From: Adiantum capillus-veneris
Taxonomy: Eukaryota; Streptophyta; Polypodiopsida; Polypodiales; Pteridaceae
Reading direction: 5' to 3'
NCBI GenBank assembly: GCA_014529385.2
Contig: CM043969.1
Location: forward strand, 23,254,446-23,318,445
Length of the DNA: 64,000 nucleotides
Below the pieces are notes generated by a model. That model saw only the letters and a program-made list of their open reading frames with translations. It did no database searches and was not told the origin of the DNA. The translations under genes and the position numbers were made by a program. Of this stretch, positions 47,897 through 57,984 are shown in pieces (the stretch's first letter is position 1; every line of letters starts with the position of its first letter).

Positions 47897-48163
47897 TGCA
47901 GTTTAGTGTGATATGGAGGGGTCTGAACCAACAACACCACTTAGCTTGCGTTACAACGCGATAATTTTTTGTCACAGCACAATGAAAAACAAGGGAGAGG
48001 GATCTTGTAATCACACCTCCATGTGTATTTTGCAATATTTTTATGTTGCGCTAGAGCATGAGACAAACAAGGTGGTCAACCATGCAAAAATCCTTCTCAC
48101 ATTGTGGCACAATTTTCTTCCTCGCGATATAGCACAAGAAGGAGGATAGTCCGACTAGAAGAT

Positions 48164-49035
48164 CTGAAGCCAACTCCAACTCCAACTACTTTGATGTCCT
48201 TTTGGAAGATGTGTTTGAGCCCTACAATGTGGGAGCCAACGCAACTAATAATGTAAAAACTTCTCTTTCTCACAATGTACCCTCATCCTCAGAGAACCCT
48301 AAAGATCCATTAGGAAATTTCGAAGGTCATTTGGAGGGCCATATGAAGGACAGAGAAAAATAGAGCGCGTCCAATGAGCAGGAGGGCTACGTTACGTAGG
48401 AAAATACGTGGAAAGACTCAAAAAATGGAAAATATCCTAAAAAATTTCACGAACATAGGATTGTGGCATCGTAACTTCTTTGCTTTTACCGAGCTATTAG
48501 GTGCGTGTGTGGTCCCACTGCTGATATCTCTTATGGTCATTAACGTACTGGAGGGTGACCATTAAACCCGCACAAAATATTGGAATTCTAAAACACTTTC
48601 CCTCCATTAGAATGCTTTCAAAGTGAATCTCCCTCCACTAAAGCTTTTCTCTCAGAGCTATGACTTCCACGTCTTCTCGCCCAAGAAGCTCTAGGTGTTT
48701 ATGGTCTCTCACACCAACTACCAACACCTGCACTTTGCCTAGAAGGCCAAGTAGTAGCATATCCTCAATTACAATATCAACTTCAATAAGTGCAGAGAAC
48801 CAATGGGTTGGACAAAGGATAAACAAAGGTTCATGGGTCCTCATGCAACCAAGAAGACCCAAGAGGTCTAGTGCTATCAATGTTTACCGCTCAGCATGGA
48901 AGGCCAGAGTGTTGGATTTCAAAGTTGAAATCGGCAAAAGATCTGTAAAGGAAGTTCTTGTTCAGCGTGTGTTTACCCATCTAGACGTGATGGCAAACGG
49001 TGGAAATGTGTCAGATATGCATCAACCACGTTGAA
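48164..49035 (+). CDS. Low-confidence coding fragments, hypothetical
   Basis: 48164-48360 reads SNSNYFDVLLEDVFEPYNVG then NPKDPLGNFEGHLEGHMKD before a stop. 48660-49035 reads a Ser/Thr-rich N-part, then NQWVGQRINKGSWVLMQPRR and LDFKVEIGKRSVKEVLVQRV. A donor-like GTAAGTATTC follows at 49040. Possibly upstream exons of the gene at 49239. No family recognised. Confidence 0.25.
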
Positions 49036-49238
49036 ATTGTAAGTATTCTTGACATCTGAACTGCATTTATTTGTCATTTCACTTATTGATACTCTCATTA
49101 TAGCTTTTCTTATATATTTTGCAACGTTTATCCCTCTTCTTATGAGCAATGGCTCCATTCTTCACATCTCAACTACATTAGATTTGTCATTTTGACTTAT
49201 TGCTACTCTTAGTTTAACTCTTGTTATATATTTTGCAG

Positions 49239-50042
49239 ATGTTTATCCCTCTTCTTATGAGCAATGGGAGCCTGTGGAGTGCATAATAGGCCTCTTCCTT
49301 ATTGTTCATGCCCACATTGGTTCTCTATAGTATTCAGGGAGAAGCAGCAAAAGCTTGGCCGATGAAGGAATATTTTTCTATGACCACTTCTACCAACTCT
49401 GCCCAGGGAATAAGAATGGCATGTTGGTGAAAGTGCCTCTACCAACTGACTGGAACACTATGGACTGGCCAGTTCCTGAGGAAACAATGGTGGAGGCAAT
49501 GCGAAGTAAGCTCTACAAGGATATACAGAGGTCTCTACGTAGCTCTATTCCCACCAAACTGGTTAGAATTGCAAACTTTTGTCCTGTTGCACTGTTCATA
49601 GAGTTGTTTCATAACTACAATATGCGTGTTACGAAAACTATGTTCATGTGCAAGTCATTTCAGCAGTCATCCTGTGACAAACTTCTTGACAGAGGATGGT
49701 ATGTAAAGGAAGAGATTGGCATACAGTGCCAAGTCGCGCTTGACACTCTAGTTGTCAAGTACATGATTGCAAGCCAATCATTTTTAGTCTCCTTTTGGTA
49801 TATGCGATCACAAATGCTCAGAGGTAAGTACATTCCTATGGACCAGGTTTCTGTAGGTTTGGAATGATAATCGTGCTGTGGATGTGGAAGTGATTGATAA
49901 AGAGCAAGGCCTAATGTTGGTGGTTACAATAAGGGAGCTATGCAGTCTTCTGCAGTCACTGCGGCACGACATAATTGAAGAGTCAATGGACAGGGACCTT
50001 TCAGATTTTTCCTTTTTCCTAGCTGGCCGTAAGGTGATATGA
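49239..50042 (+). CDS. Hypothetical protein exon(s), slightly damaged
   Basis: Opens after TATTTTGCAG (49238) with DVYPSSYEQWEPVECIIGLF. One in-frame TAG follows near 49330, then the frame runs uninterrupted to 49867: GIFFYDHFYQLCPGNKNGML, DWNTMDWPVPEETMVEAMRS, RIANFCPVALFIELFHNYNM. A +1 shift near 49860 leads to NDNRAVDVEVIDKEQGLMLV and SLLQSLRHDIIEESMDRDLS, ending TGA at 50042. AG|GTAAGT at 49823 is a perfect donor but no suitable acceptor restores frame. I do not recognise the protein. It is convergent with the phosphatase-like exon at 50330. Confidence 0.45.
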
Positions 50043-50229
50043 CATAGGGAAAAAGATATTTTGTGCAAAGAGTTGGATTGTCGTGTTGAAATAGTGTCAA
50101 TGCAACAGAGATTCTTGTGAACCCAAGTGTATACCAATGACTTTCAATACATGAAGTTTTTTTAGCTCATTTGTCAATTGTGCTCTATGAATATAAGTGT
50201 CCTTGAAATACATTTCTTTAGCCATTGCC

Positions 50230-50230
<1 letters not shown>

Positions 50231-50292
<62 letters not shown>
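50231..50292. repeat. (CT)n microsatellite
   Basis: About 62 bp of CT between the convergent genes ending at 50042 (plus) and 50330 (minus). Confidence 0.95.
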
Positions 50293-50297
<5 letters not shown>

Positions 50298-50329
50298 ATG
50301 TTAGGCAAGACAAAGACATGATAGAAAAG

Positions 50330-50891
50330 TCATCTTAATTCATTAGAAAGTACAAACTCGTCCGTGAACAATGGACTGAGATACAATTTCTGTAAGTATG
50401 GAATCAAAATGTCTTCAAGGTAAAAATCAAAGGTATGCCCCTCAAAAGAGGGTGGTGAGATAGTTGTTCTTGGTGGATTTAGTTCTCCCTTTTCAGGAGT
50501 ATCATCAATCAGTAGTGTATTATTTGCATCAAAGGGTACATCAATTTGGTTAAACGGTTTGTACAAAAGAGGTAAGTGTGATTTTTTAGGGTGGTAGTGG
50601 CCCTCAATGGTAACACATTTTCTTTGATCATACAAAAAAGCAAAATCTGACGTGTGAGCGCCGCATACACCGCAAACTATTGTAACTAGTGGCGTCAAGT
50701 TTTTCCTTTGCATTGAAGACCATACGGCAACTCTGAAGCACGGAAGAAGAAACTAAATAAATTCTTTGGTTCCTGGACGAACCACGACTCGACAAGTTCC
50801 CATCCAAAATGTTTGCAAATCCTCAAAGGGGTCTGCTATACCCAAAGGCACGCGCATTAGCAACAATCCATTGATGTCCAAGATAATCAAC
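50330..50891 (-). pseudogene. FCP1/SCP-like phosphatase domain, copy 2 (C-terminal part of the fused gene)
   Basis: After a TTTTACAAAG acceptor the frame reads LIILDINGLLLMRVPLG (HAD motif I with Asn for the second Asp), VVVRPGTKEFI, a TAG, then FLLPCFRVAVWSSMQRKNLT (motif II Ser), and NTLLIDDTPEKGELNPPRTT (motif IV; NPP typical of plant FCP1-like proteins). It ends LEDILIPYLQKLYLSP at a stop at 50330. All motifs are in one frame, broken only by the TAG. The D-x-N-G change is shared with the 36-kb copy. Position and strand make it the last exon of the gene that starts at 54429. Confidence 0.75.
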
Positions 50892-50950
50892 CTTTGTAAA
50901 AGTTGACAAGTACATATAAGTAGTTAGAAGCTGAACATATTTTGCCATAC

Positions 50951-51612
50951 TTGAATAGACATTACCGGAACAACCATATCTATATGTAGCAAGGGTCCAT
51001 ACTGGGTCTCTATAGTGTTGTTGTCGTTGCTGCTATCCTCTGCTTTAGCTTCATCGTCGTAGTCATCATTCTCATCTTTATCAAGGGTCTCCCCCATGGC
51101 TCTTTCTGCCTCATTCAGTGTTTCCTCCAAGGTCTTTTCCTCTGCCTCTGTTGGCTTGCATCATCCATATCCTTTTGCTCATCCGTTGGTCTGCTTTCCT
51201 CATCCATCCTTGCCTTATCCATATCCTTTAGCTCATCCATAGGCCTGCTTTCCTCATCCAGGGTTTCATCCATGGGCTCTTTTGGCTCCTCCACTGGCCT
51301 ACTTTGCTCTTTCATTGTCTCATCCATAAGCCCCTCTGCTTGCACACTAGCACCTTCCATATGGTCATTTGACCTTTCTTCATCCTCGGCTCTTTCATCT
51401 TCGACTGATATGACCCCCTCGGCCTGTTGTGATTCCACTGTATCTGATGCAGGGGTTTGTCATGGTGGCTCATCATGTATTGTCATATCAATTGTGCGGT
51501 CGTCCAAGCCGCTATCTTCAAGCTCTCTGGGGTTCGACGTAGTGAGCAGGTGTTGTATTAGACTTACCCGATATCTTTGCAAATAATCATATGTGTAGTT
51601 TTGCACAGCACT
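50951..51612 (-). pseudogene. Ulp1 C-terminal tip and acidic linker of the fused gene
   Basis: Opens at an AATTTGTAG acceptor (51613-51621) with YDYLQRYRVSLIQHLLTTSN, fitting the last helix of Ulp1/C48 peptidase domains. A TGA (near 51460) follows, then an acidic repeat region: MDETLDEESRPMDELKDMD and RMDEESRPTDEQKDMDDA show a unit of about 18 residues. A frameshift near 51125 continues the acid run (DKDENDDYDDEAKAEDSSND). It ends at a donor CAA|GTATGG (50951), followed by a roughly 58-nt intron to the phosphatase exon. The linker looks disordered. Confidence 0.55.
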
Positions 51613-51713
51613 CTACAAATTTGAAAGACTACATGGTGAGAAGTCTTGTATAAAGAAAACCAAAACTGACTGAATGCATTGACAAATGGTTACCTTAGTC
51701 ATGAAAGGTTTAA

Positions 51714-53052
51714 CACTAGAATGGTAACAGGACACTTTTATGTCCTTGGACACTTTTGTGTCCTGTTAAGTGACCATTTTGCTTGAATTATTTGAAGAGT
51801 ATGAAAATGAATTTCTACGTACTATATATCCACAAAGTTACCTTATAAGCTGAAAAAAACTTAGCATTTTTTTTTGAGTATCGATCTCACCATTAACCTT
51901 ACTCTTGCACAACATTTTTGAACCTAAACTGTGTGAAAAAACGGGTCCTGTTTTTTTCTTTTTTTCAATTTTTGGCAACTATACCACTCTAAACTTCATG
52001 TTTGTGAGGTTTAGATGGCTAGAGGTTAGGCCTTCATAGTTCTCAACATGTTTTGATGCTTGTAGGGAGAGCTAAGTGTTAAAATTGAAAGTTATGACCA
52101 ATTTACAAGAATTGCATAATCCTGTTTTTTGGCCAAAATTAGCACTTTCATGATTTTTTTGGTGGCTTTCTTGATATCCAAATTCAATTTTGATTGTGTA
52201 AGTGTAATGTATAACATAAATCTAATCTTCCTTGAGTTTTGGGGGACCTAATATGCTATATAGCATAGTATATGATGATGGGTGAGTTTTTTGATTGCTG
52301 AAGAATACTATACATTTTAGAGTAGCAAGTATAACTTTCTCAATATTGCTAGTTTCTTAGGCCAATTGTGTGTATTTTGTAGGTAGTGACCATATCTAAT
52401 CATAGAATACAAACTTGGCTAGATATTGAGTAGTTTCTATGGGTTTCTAGAGATCATAATGCTAAACCCAGTTTTTTCATGTTTGCTGTATTTAGCACTT
52501 TATCATTGCCCCCAAGGTTCCAATTGTAAGAGATCCATTATACTTTTGACATGCTCCATGGCTTCTTTTGAATCTAGAGGCCCAAAGGGAACTAAGAAAA
52601 CATGTATATAGTATCTGTATTGAGCGTGACTATAGAAATTTTGATGATAGGTCCGCAGAATGGCAAAAATGCAACTTTTTTGTACCTATTTTTTTTGCCC
52701 AAAAAACAATTAGTGAGATAAAAGCAACCATATGTTTTGGTCACCAACCCATTGAAGTTAACGGGGCATTTTATCTCATGTCCTACAAAAATCTCCACTC
52801 TTATTTATATGCAATCAACCATAAGAAATTGTTGTTTTGGGAAAAATGCACTGGTCCATCAACTTTGGAAGCTTGTAGTGACCAAGGGATGAGAAAAATT
52901 ACAAGTTTATCATTTTTTCCATATGTAGTAGTTATTGAACTATAAGCTCATGAAAGGATTTTTCAAAATGAGTGGATCTACTATGGTTTTGGAATTTTTT
53001 CCCAAAACCCTAAAAGGACACTTTTATGTCCTGTTAGGTTACCATTCTAGTG
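51714..53052. mobile_element. TTAA-flanked non-autonomous DNA transposon (piggyBac-like), 1339 bp
   Basis: TTAA at 51710-51713 and 53053-53056 flank perfect 15-bp terminal inverted repeats CACTAGAATGGTAAC / GTTACCATTCTAGTG. Subterminal motifs GGACACTTTTATGTCC occur at both ends, with a second GGACACTTTTGTGTCC on the left. The TTAA target and CAC-starting TIR point to the piggyBac superfamily. The interior is AT-rich with no recognisable transposase. Its insertion separates the Ulp1 Cys motif from the Ulp1 C-terminal exon of the host gene. Confidence 0.85.
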
Positions 53053-53056
53053 TTAA

Positions 53057-53799
53057 TGCAAAGAGCTTTGCAGGACATATTCTGCATGGAGAAGACATCT
53101 CTAGCCCCGCAAGAATTTCCATCGGTTTGATTTGGTACATGTACATCTTTGATTGGGGCCTTGTATAGTTCATACCTTCCACATAGCTTGCCATAAGCAA
53201 GCAACAACCTCTTTATACAACTGCACAAAGGACTATCAAGATGTTAGCTTGAGGCTTTCAAATTTACATGGATATCTATAAGAAACACTTTCTGATACAT
53301 AACACTTACAGCCTAGTTTCAGGGTGGGTTCCTTTTATTGAATTGAACACCCACACTGCTGGGGCTGCTCAACATCAAGGCATATGAGACTTCAGTGATG
53401 GTTGTTCTCATATGGGAAGATGATGACAATTACTTCCAGCATAGCACAGTGGAGAAACCAACTCTCAAATGTGCCAGATGGACTGTTCTTCTGTCTAATA
53501 ATCATTGACATTTGTGGATCAAGAAGAAACACCTCCGTGTGGGTGTGCAATGGAAGTTGACTTTTGATCAAACTGCAGGGAGTGTACCTGAGTTAGTACA
53601 CCTATGATCTACCATTTTTAAAGTTATCTGAGATCTAAGCATCTGGATTCAAAAATAAATTAATGTCCACTTTTTCCAAAGCCAGCTTTCTAGATCTATC
53701 TATAAATGGTATCTCTGCAAGCAAACCATCCTTCATTGAAAGTAGAGTTTCTTTGTTACTTGCCTCTATGGACAGGGTCACATTGCATTCTGTTTGCCT
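53057..53799 (-). pseudogene. Ulp1/SUMO-protease (C48) domain of the fused gene
   Basis: The reading frame of the H3-like ORF continues past its TAG: QTECNVTLSIEASNKETLLS, IPFIDRSRKLALEKVDINLF (stops), then FPYENNHH-stop-SLICLDVEQ at about 53420-53360. A TGA at 53394 sits where Ulp1 proteases have the Trp of the catalytic HW-x-L motif. A one-base shift later gives VWVFNSIKGTHPE (equivalent of the Asp-Ser block, with Asn for Asp) and a GTAAGT donor. The next segment carries VPNQTDGNSCGARDVF (53135-53090), the Gln and nucleophile Cys block Q-x3-G-x-x-C-G. All four landmarks occur in the correct order. Several stops and shifts make it inactive here. Confidence 0.7.
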
Positions 53800-54429
53800 C
53801 TAGGACTCCACTGCTACTTTTTCATTCTCTTTAAGCTCTGCTTCCCTCATGTCCTCTGTTTGGCGAGAAACCGTCTCTGCCCTTGCCCTTGTATTCACAT
53901 CATGTGTGACATCTACAATTGTGACTTGTGGCAATAGCTCAGGGGGGTATAGAAAAATTTCCCTCATTTTCTTATCCCTGCAGACATTGGGGACCAGAAG
54001 TTTGTCATACCTCCACCTTACCCTTTTTAGTGTCTCACTATCTTTGTCCATTACAGTCACCCTGTGGGCATGGGCTGTTACAATGGTCATGTCACTGAAG
54101 TACTCAAGCAGGAAGTCCTCTGCTACTTCCTGTAGAGCCATCAATGCAACCACTTTCCACCTTTTAGTGACCCATGTAGCTTCTTCACAAATGGACCTCA
54201 CCATCCTCTGGAAGGGCAACTTTGGTATGCACAAATCAACACATTTTTGTGCCTTCCTGATTTCTCTGAAAAGTCCCATGCAGATCTGTAACTTCTTCAC
54301 CCTTGGACCTTTCAAAATTTTATTTGGTTTTCCAGGTCTCTTCTTTGGGGTTGCAAATCTGATACTTGCCTTAGCTACTAACCCTGGTGCCTTGCCTGCC
54401 TTCCTTGCAGTGGCCTTTGTTCTAGCCAT
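53800..54429 (-). CDS. Histone H3-like protein with CENH3-like features and a C-terminal extension
   Basis: ATG at 54429-54427 opens a 209-residue intronless frame. The tail MARTKATARKAGKAP keeps H3 Lys4 and Lys9 contexts but loses Ser10 and Gln5. The histone fold spans about 54-138: IRKAQKCVDLCIPKLPFQRM (57-76), RWKVVALMALQEVAEDFLLE (90-109), FSDMTIVTAHAHRVTVMDKD (111-130). Trp91 replaces the Phe of canonical H3 (RFQS). Loop 1 is one residue longer, and AEDFL/FSD resembles plant CENH3. After Arg138 there is a 71-residue extension, where H3 normally stops within a few residues, ending TAG at 53800. The same frame then leads into a Ulp1-like domain, so the TAG may be a nonsense mutation in a larger protein. 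A (GA)n tract is the immediate 5' leader on the sense strand, and an out-of-frame ATG lies 5 nt upstream. No transcript evidence. Confidence 0.8.
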   Translation of the reverse strand: MARTKATARKAGKAPGLVAKASIRFATPKKRPGKPNKILKGPRVKKLQICMGLFREIRKAQKCVDLCIPKLPFQRMVRSICEEATWVTKRWKVVALMALQEVAEDFLLEYFSDMTIVTAHAHRVTVMDKDSETLKRVRWRYDKLLVPNVCRDKKMREIFLYPPELLPQVTIVDVTHDVNTRARAETVSRQTEDMREAELKENEKVAVES

Positions 54430-54436
54430 TCCATTG

Positions 54437-54527
<91 letters not shown>

Positions 54528-54551
54528 CTATCTCACCAAAACTTATCCCAT

Positions 54552-54612
54552 TACTAACGGTGCGCGTGAAAGATATTTTGACCCCAAAATACACCTCCGC
54601 GCGCCGTTAGTA
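54552..54612. repeat. 61-bp palindromic repeat, unit 1 (diverged)
   Basis: Ends TACTAACGGTGCGCG and CGCGCGCCGTTAGTA are inverted with one mismatch in 15. The centre differs from the other three units, but length is the same. Confidence 0.75.
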
Positions 54613-54694
54613 TAAGGGAACAGAAAGACTCTCTCTCTCTCTCTCTCTCCCCTTCCCGAGTCTCTCCACTATTCCTTCCTCTCTCTATACTCTC

Positions 54695-54749
<55 letters not shown>

Positions 54750-54830
54750 CTCTCTCAAAGCAGACCAAAGTACACACACACACCAGGATACACTCCCTCT
54801 CTCTCACTCGTTCTACTTGTGTTTCCACAG

Positions 54831-54891
54831 TACTAAAGGCGTGCAAACAGACATCCAAATCGTAGGTGGTTGTCTCCGTGCGCTTTTAGTA
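54831..54891. repeat. 61-bp palindromic repeat, unit 2
   Basis: Ends TACTAAAGGCGTGC and GTGCGCTTTTAGTA. The inner ACAGACA/TGTCT arms extend the pairing, and GGTGGTTGTCTC is shared with units 3 and 4. Confidence 0.8.
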
Positions 54892-54900
54892 CAGAGAGAG

Positions 54901-54972
<72 letters not shown>

Positions 54973-55017
54973 GGAATTTGTGTGTGTGTGTGTAAGAGAG
55001 ATAGATATAAAATTTAC

Positions 55018-55057
<40 letters not shown>

Positions 55058-55516
55058 GGAATTTGTGTGTGTGTGTGTAAGAGAGATAGATATGAAATTT
55101 ACTGTGAGAGAAAGAGAGAGAGAAAAAGAAACAGAGAGAGAGAGACAGATGTTTGAGAAACAGACATGGTGATAGAGAAAAAGAGAGAGAAGCACAGCCT
55201 GACCTTTTGGAAAGAGAGAGAGAGAGAGGGCCAAACCTTCTTAGGACGCAGACCTACTTTCTGTCAAAGACGGGTCTACTATATTATGCACGTGCTTTTT
55301 GTCGGAGTCGCAGACAAAGGCTCGAACTCTCTTTCTCTCACTCTCTTCGACTCTCGCGGTGTGTCACTTTCTCTCTCATACCTTTTATATGTGACGTACG
55401 AAAGTATCCGGGCCCAATAAATGACGGCACGTGCGGCATCATGCAACTATATTCTATTTTTTAATAACCACATGGGCAGCGCCGGGGGTAACCGTTATAA
55501 GTTTCATTTTGAGTGA

Positions 55517-55616
<100 letters not shown>

Positions 55617-55849
55617 ACGAGAGAGCAATGGAGAAGACAGCTCCCATGGATTTTCTGCAAACTCCACCAACAAAAGGTGATCTCTCACTCTCTCTCTCTC
55701 TCTCTGTATTTCTAACAATAGGTAGCAAATAGTGTGTGTGTGTGTGTGTGTGGAAACAAAGAAAAACCCATATTGTTCAACACACACACACACACACATA
55801 CACACATAGACATCCACAGATACACACAAACTCTGTGTGTGTGTGTGTG

Positions 55850-55910
55850 TACTAATGGCGCTTAGAGACAACCAAATACCGTCTGCAACTCTCTCCACGC
55901 ACCTTTAGTA
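55850..55910. repeat. 61-bp palindromic repeat, unit 3 (inverted)
   Basis: Its reverse complement reads TACTAAAGGTGCGTGGAGAG then AGTTGCAGACGGTATTTGGT and TGTCTCTAAGCGCCATTAGT. It aligns along its whole length with unit 4, so the family is dispersed in both orientations. Confidence 0.8.
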
Positions 55911-55925
55911 CATTCATGAGACCTG

Positions 55926-56016
<91 letters not shown>

Positions 56017-56018
56017 AG

Positions 56019-56078
56019 TACTAAAGGCGCGCGTAGAGAGTTGGAAAGAGTCTGTGGTTATCTCTGTACGCCTTTAGT

Positions 56079-56079
<1 letters not shown>
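56019..56079. repeat. 61-bp palindromic repeat, unit 4
   Basis: TACTAAAGGCGCGCGTAGAG at the left and GTACGCCTTTAGTA at the right pair over most of the arms. The centre is AGTTGGAAAGAGTCTGTGGT. It sits between long (CT)n and (CA)n tracts. Confidence 0.8.
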
Positions 56080-56128
<49 letters not shown>

Positions 56129-56319
56129 TGTGTGTGTGTGTGTGTGTGTGTGTTTTGGAGACACACACACACACAGAGTCTGTGTGTTTTTTGGTGTGAT
56201 TTGGAGAGAGAGAGAGAGAGAGAGAGAGTGTGTGTGTGTTTGTGTTTGTGTGTGTGTGTGTTTTGGAGACACACACACACACACACACAGAGTGTCTATG
56301 TGTGTTTTTTGGTGTGATT

Positions 56320-56379
<60 letters not shown>

Positions 56380-56535
56380 AAATACTTGACATGTTTCCTG
56401 ATGAACAGGATTAAGGTCCAGTAGGCAGAAGAGGCTAAAACCAGATCCAGAGCTTGTGCCAGGATTCCAACCTTTGCAGGCTCAGTTGCTTAGCGTTTTT
56501 GCCAAAAGAACTGCTGACTTTTGTCAGGACATTGA

Positions 56536-57412
56536 TCAAGAAGAGTAATTTGTGAAGATGAGTTAGAGAGGCCAGCAGGCCAAGAGGATCCCTCACCCTC
56601 TACAATACTTGTCAAGAAAAATACAAGAAAGAGGAATATAGACTTCTCAGATGATGCAGATCTCCCAGCAAGCAGTCCTTGTGCAAGTAAAGGTAAAGCC
56701 AAAGAGGATGTGCCTTCTTTGGAAGACGTAGCTGTAACTAATGAGAGGCTGCTCGATTTTGCAGCATCTTGTGGTGTTGGAGACAAATATGATCTAGTTC
56801 ATTCTATGTTTAACCCAAAATTTGATATTGAAGACCTTTTAGCTCAGCACAATGAATTCTTATAGTCCTACAGAGATAAATTTGAATTGATGGTGCAAGT
56901 AGGGAGGGTTGTTCTGCCCAGTATGACTGTCGTTCATTTAAATGACTGCAGTGGAAAAGGACAGAGACTGAAGAAGTATAGGGAATTACCACCTGCTTGC
57001 CAACATTTAGCCTACCCTTTGCACCAAAAAGAGTGCAAACTTATTCAGGAATCCTTTGGCTTTATGATTTACCTGAACAGCCTGTTTGGGTTCCTCATGC
57101 AAAATCCTGATGAGGTGTTAGAGGAGCAGGATGCAGCACCAGACGAAGAATGCGAGGACACAACACATATACAAGAAGTCGAGGAGGTTGAAGACACAGT
57201 CGACCTTGAGTAAGATGCTTTGAGAAAGCTGAAAAATACAAGGAGACACTACCGGATGAAGCCACTTTTCAAGAGATATGACAAAGCCTAAGACCATCAA
57301 CAAGTCACAAAGAAGTGGAGGATTGGTTTAACCATTCAGGTCAGGGGTCAACTACATCTGTAGACCTGTGGTGGCAAGAAAACCTCTTTCTGCAGGATGA
57401 GAGCTTCATGGT

Positions 57413-57470
<58 letters not shown>

Positions 57471-57921
57471 TACTCAGACATGATATGTGCAGTCTTGGAT
57501 TGCTGACAAGGATGACTTCCTTCGACGTCGGACTCAAGAGTATCGTGGAAGGGATATGGCCCTAGCATAGTACCTTTCAAAGCTTTGCGAGTTTCCGATA
57601 GTAGTTTTTCACAATGGAATGTCACAAGAGGGTTCAATAGCAACTTACACATTAAAGACACAATCACGCTTCTTGGGTGGACCCGTGCTGTCCAAAAGTG
57701 CAGATAAAGTCATTCTTGTAGAGAAAGTGTTTGCCAGAGATTGTTTTGGTTACTGCCCGGGCTATATAGGTGGTCGGGCAGCGTATTACTACACTTACAC
57801 AGCAATGGCACTAGCTCTTGGCATACAAAACCCAAATGAACTTTTAGAGTATGGCAAACATCTCATGATTCATTACAAGGGTGATGTGCCAAAAAACAAA
57901 ATTGAACCTTCAAAATCTTGA
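56536..57921 (+). CDS. Unrecognised plus-strand gene, lightly damaged
   Basis: The first frame (56536-57212) has ICEDELERPAGQEDPSPST, VTNERLLDFAASCGVGDKYD, FNPKFDIEDLLAQHNEF, one TAG (near 56865), ELPPACQHLAYPLHQKECKL and FMIYLNSLFGFLMQNPDEVL, then an acidic tail. After 57300, VEDWFNHSGQGSTTSVDLWW leads to a donor ATG|GTAACT (57411). An 82-nt intron consisting mostly of (CT)n ends at ATGTGCAG (57492), phase 0. The last exon reads SWIADKDDFLRRRTQEYRGR (one TAG near 57570), IVVFHNGMSQEGSIATYTLK, KVFARDCFGYCPGYIGGRAA and ends TGA at 57921. I know no matching family. Divergent from the H3-like gene and convergent with family F copy C. Confidence 0.5.
57415..57466. repeat. (CT)n microsatellite forming most of an intron
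   Basis: About 52 bp of CT just after a GTAAC donor and upstream of a TGCAG acceptor. It would serve as a very long polypyrimidine tract. Confidence 0.9.
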
Positions 57922-57984
57922 TACACTTCAAGTAGCAATTGTATAAGATCATGTATTACAGAAATTTTGCACAATGTCATCCAC

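Noticed and set aside
49824-49856. 33-nt GT-AG intron in the plus-strand gene
   Set aside because: The donor is perfect, but the length is below plant minimum and the join does not restore the downstream frame; a frameshift is more likely.
53370-53605. Plus-strand frame with VMVVLIWEDDDNYFQHSTVE and KKKHLRVGVQWKLTFDQTAG
   Set aside because: It is antisense to the Ulp1-like stretch that continues the H3-like frame and matches C48 landmarks; the minus strand explains the region better.
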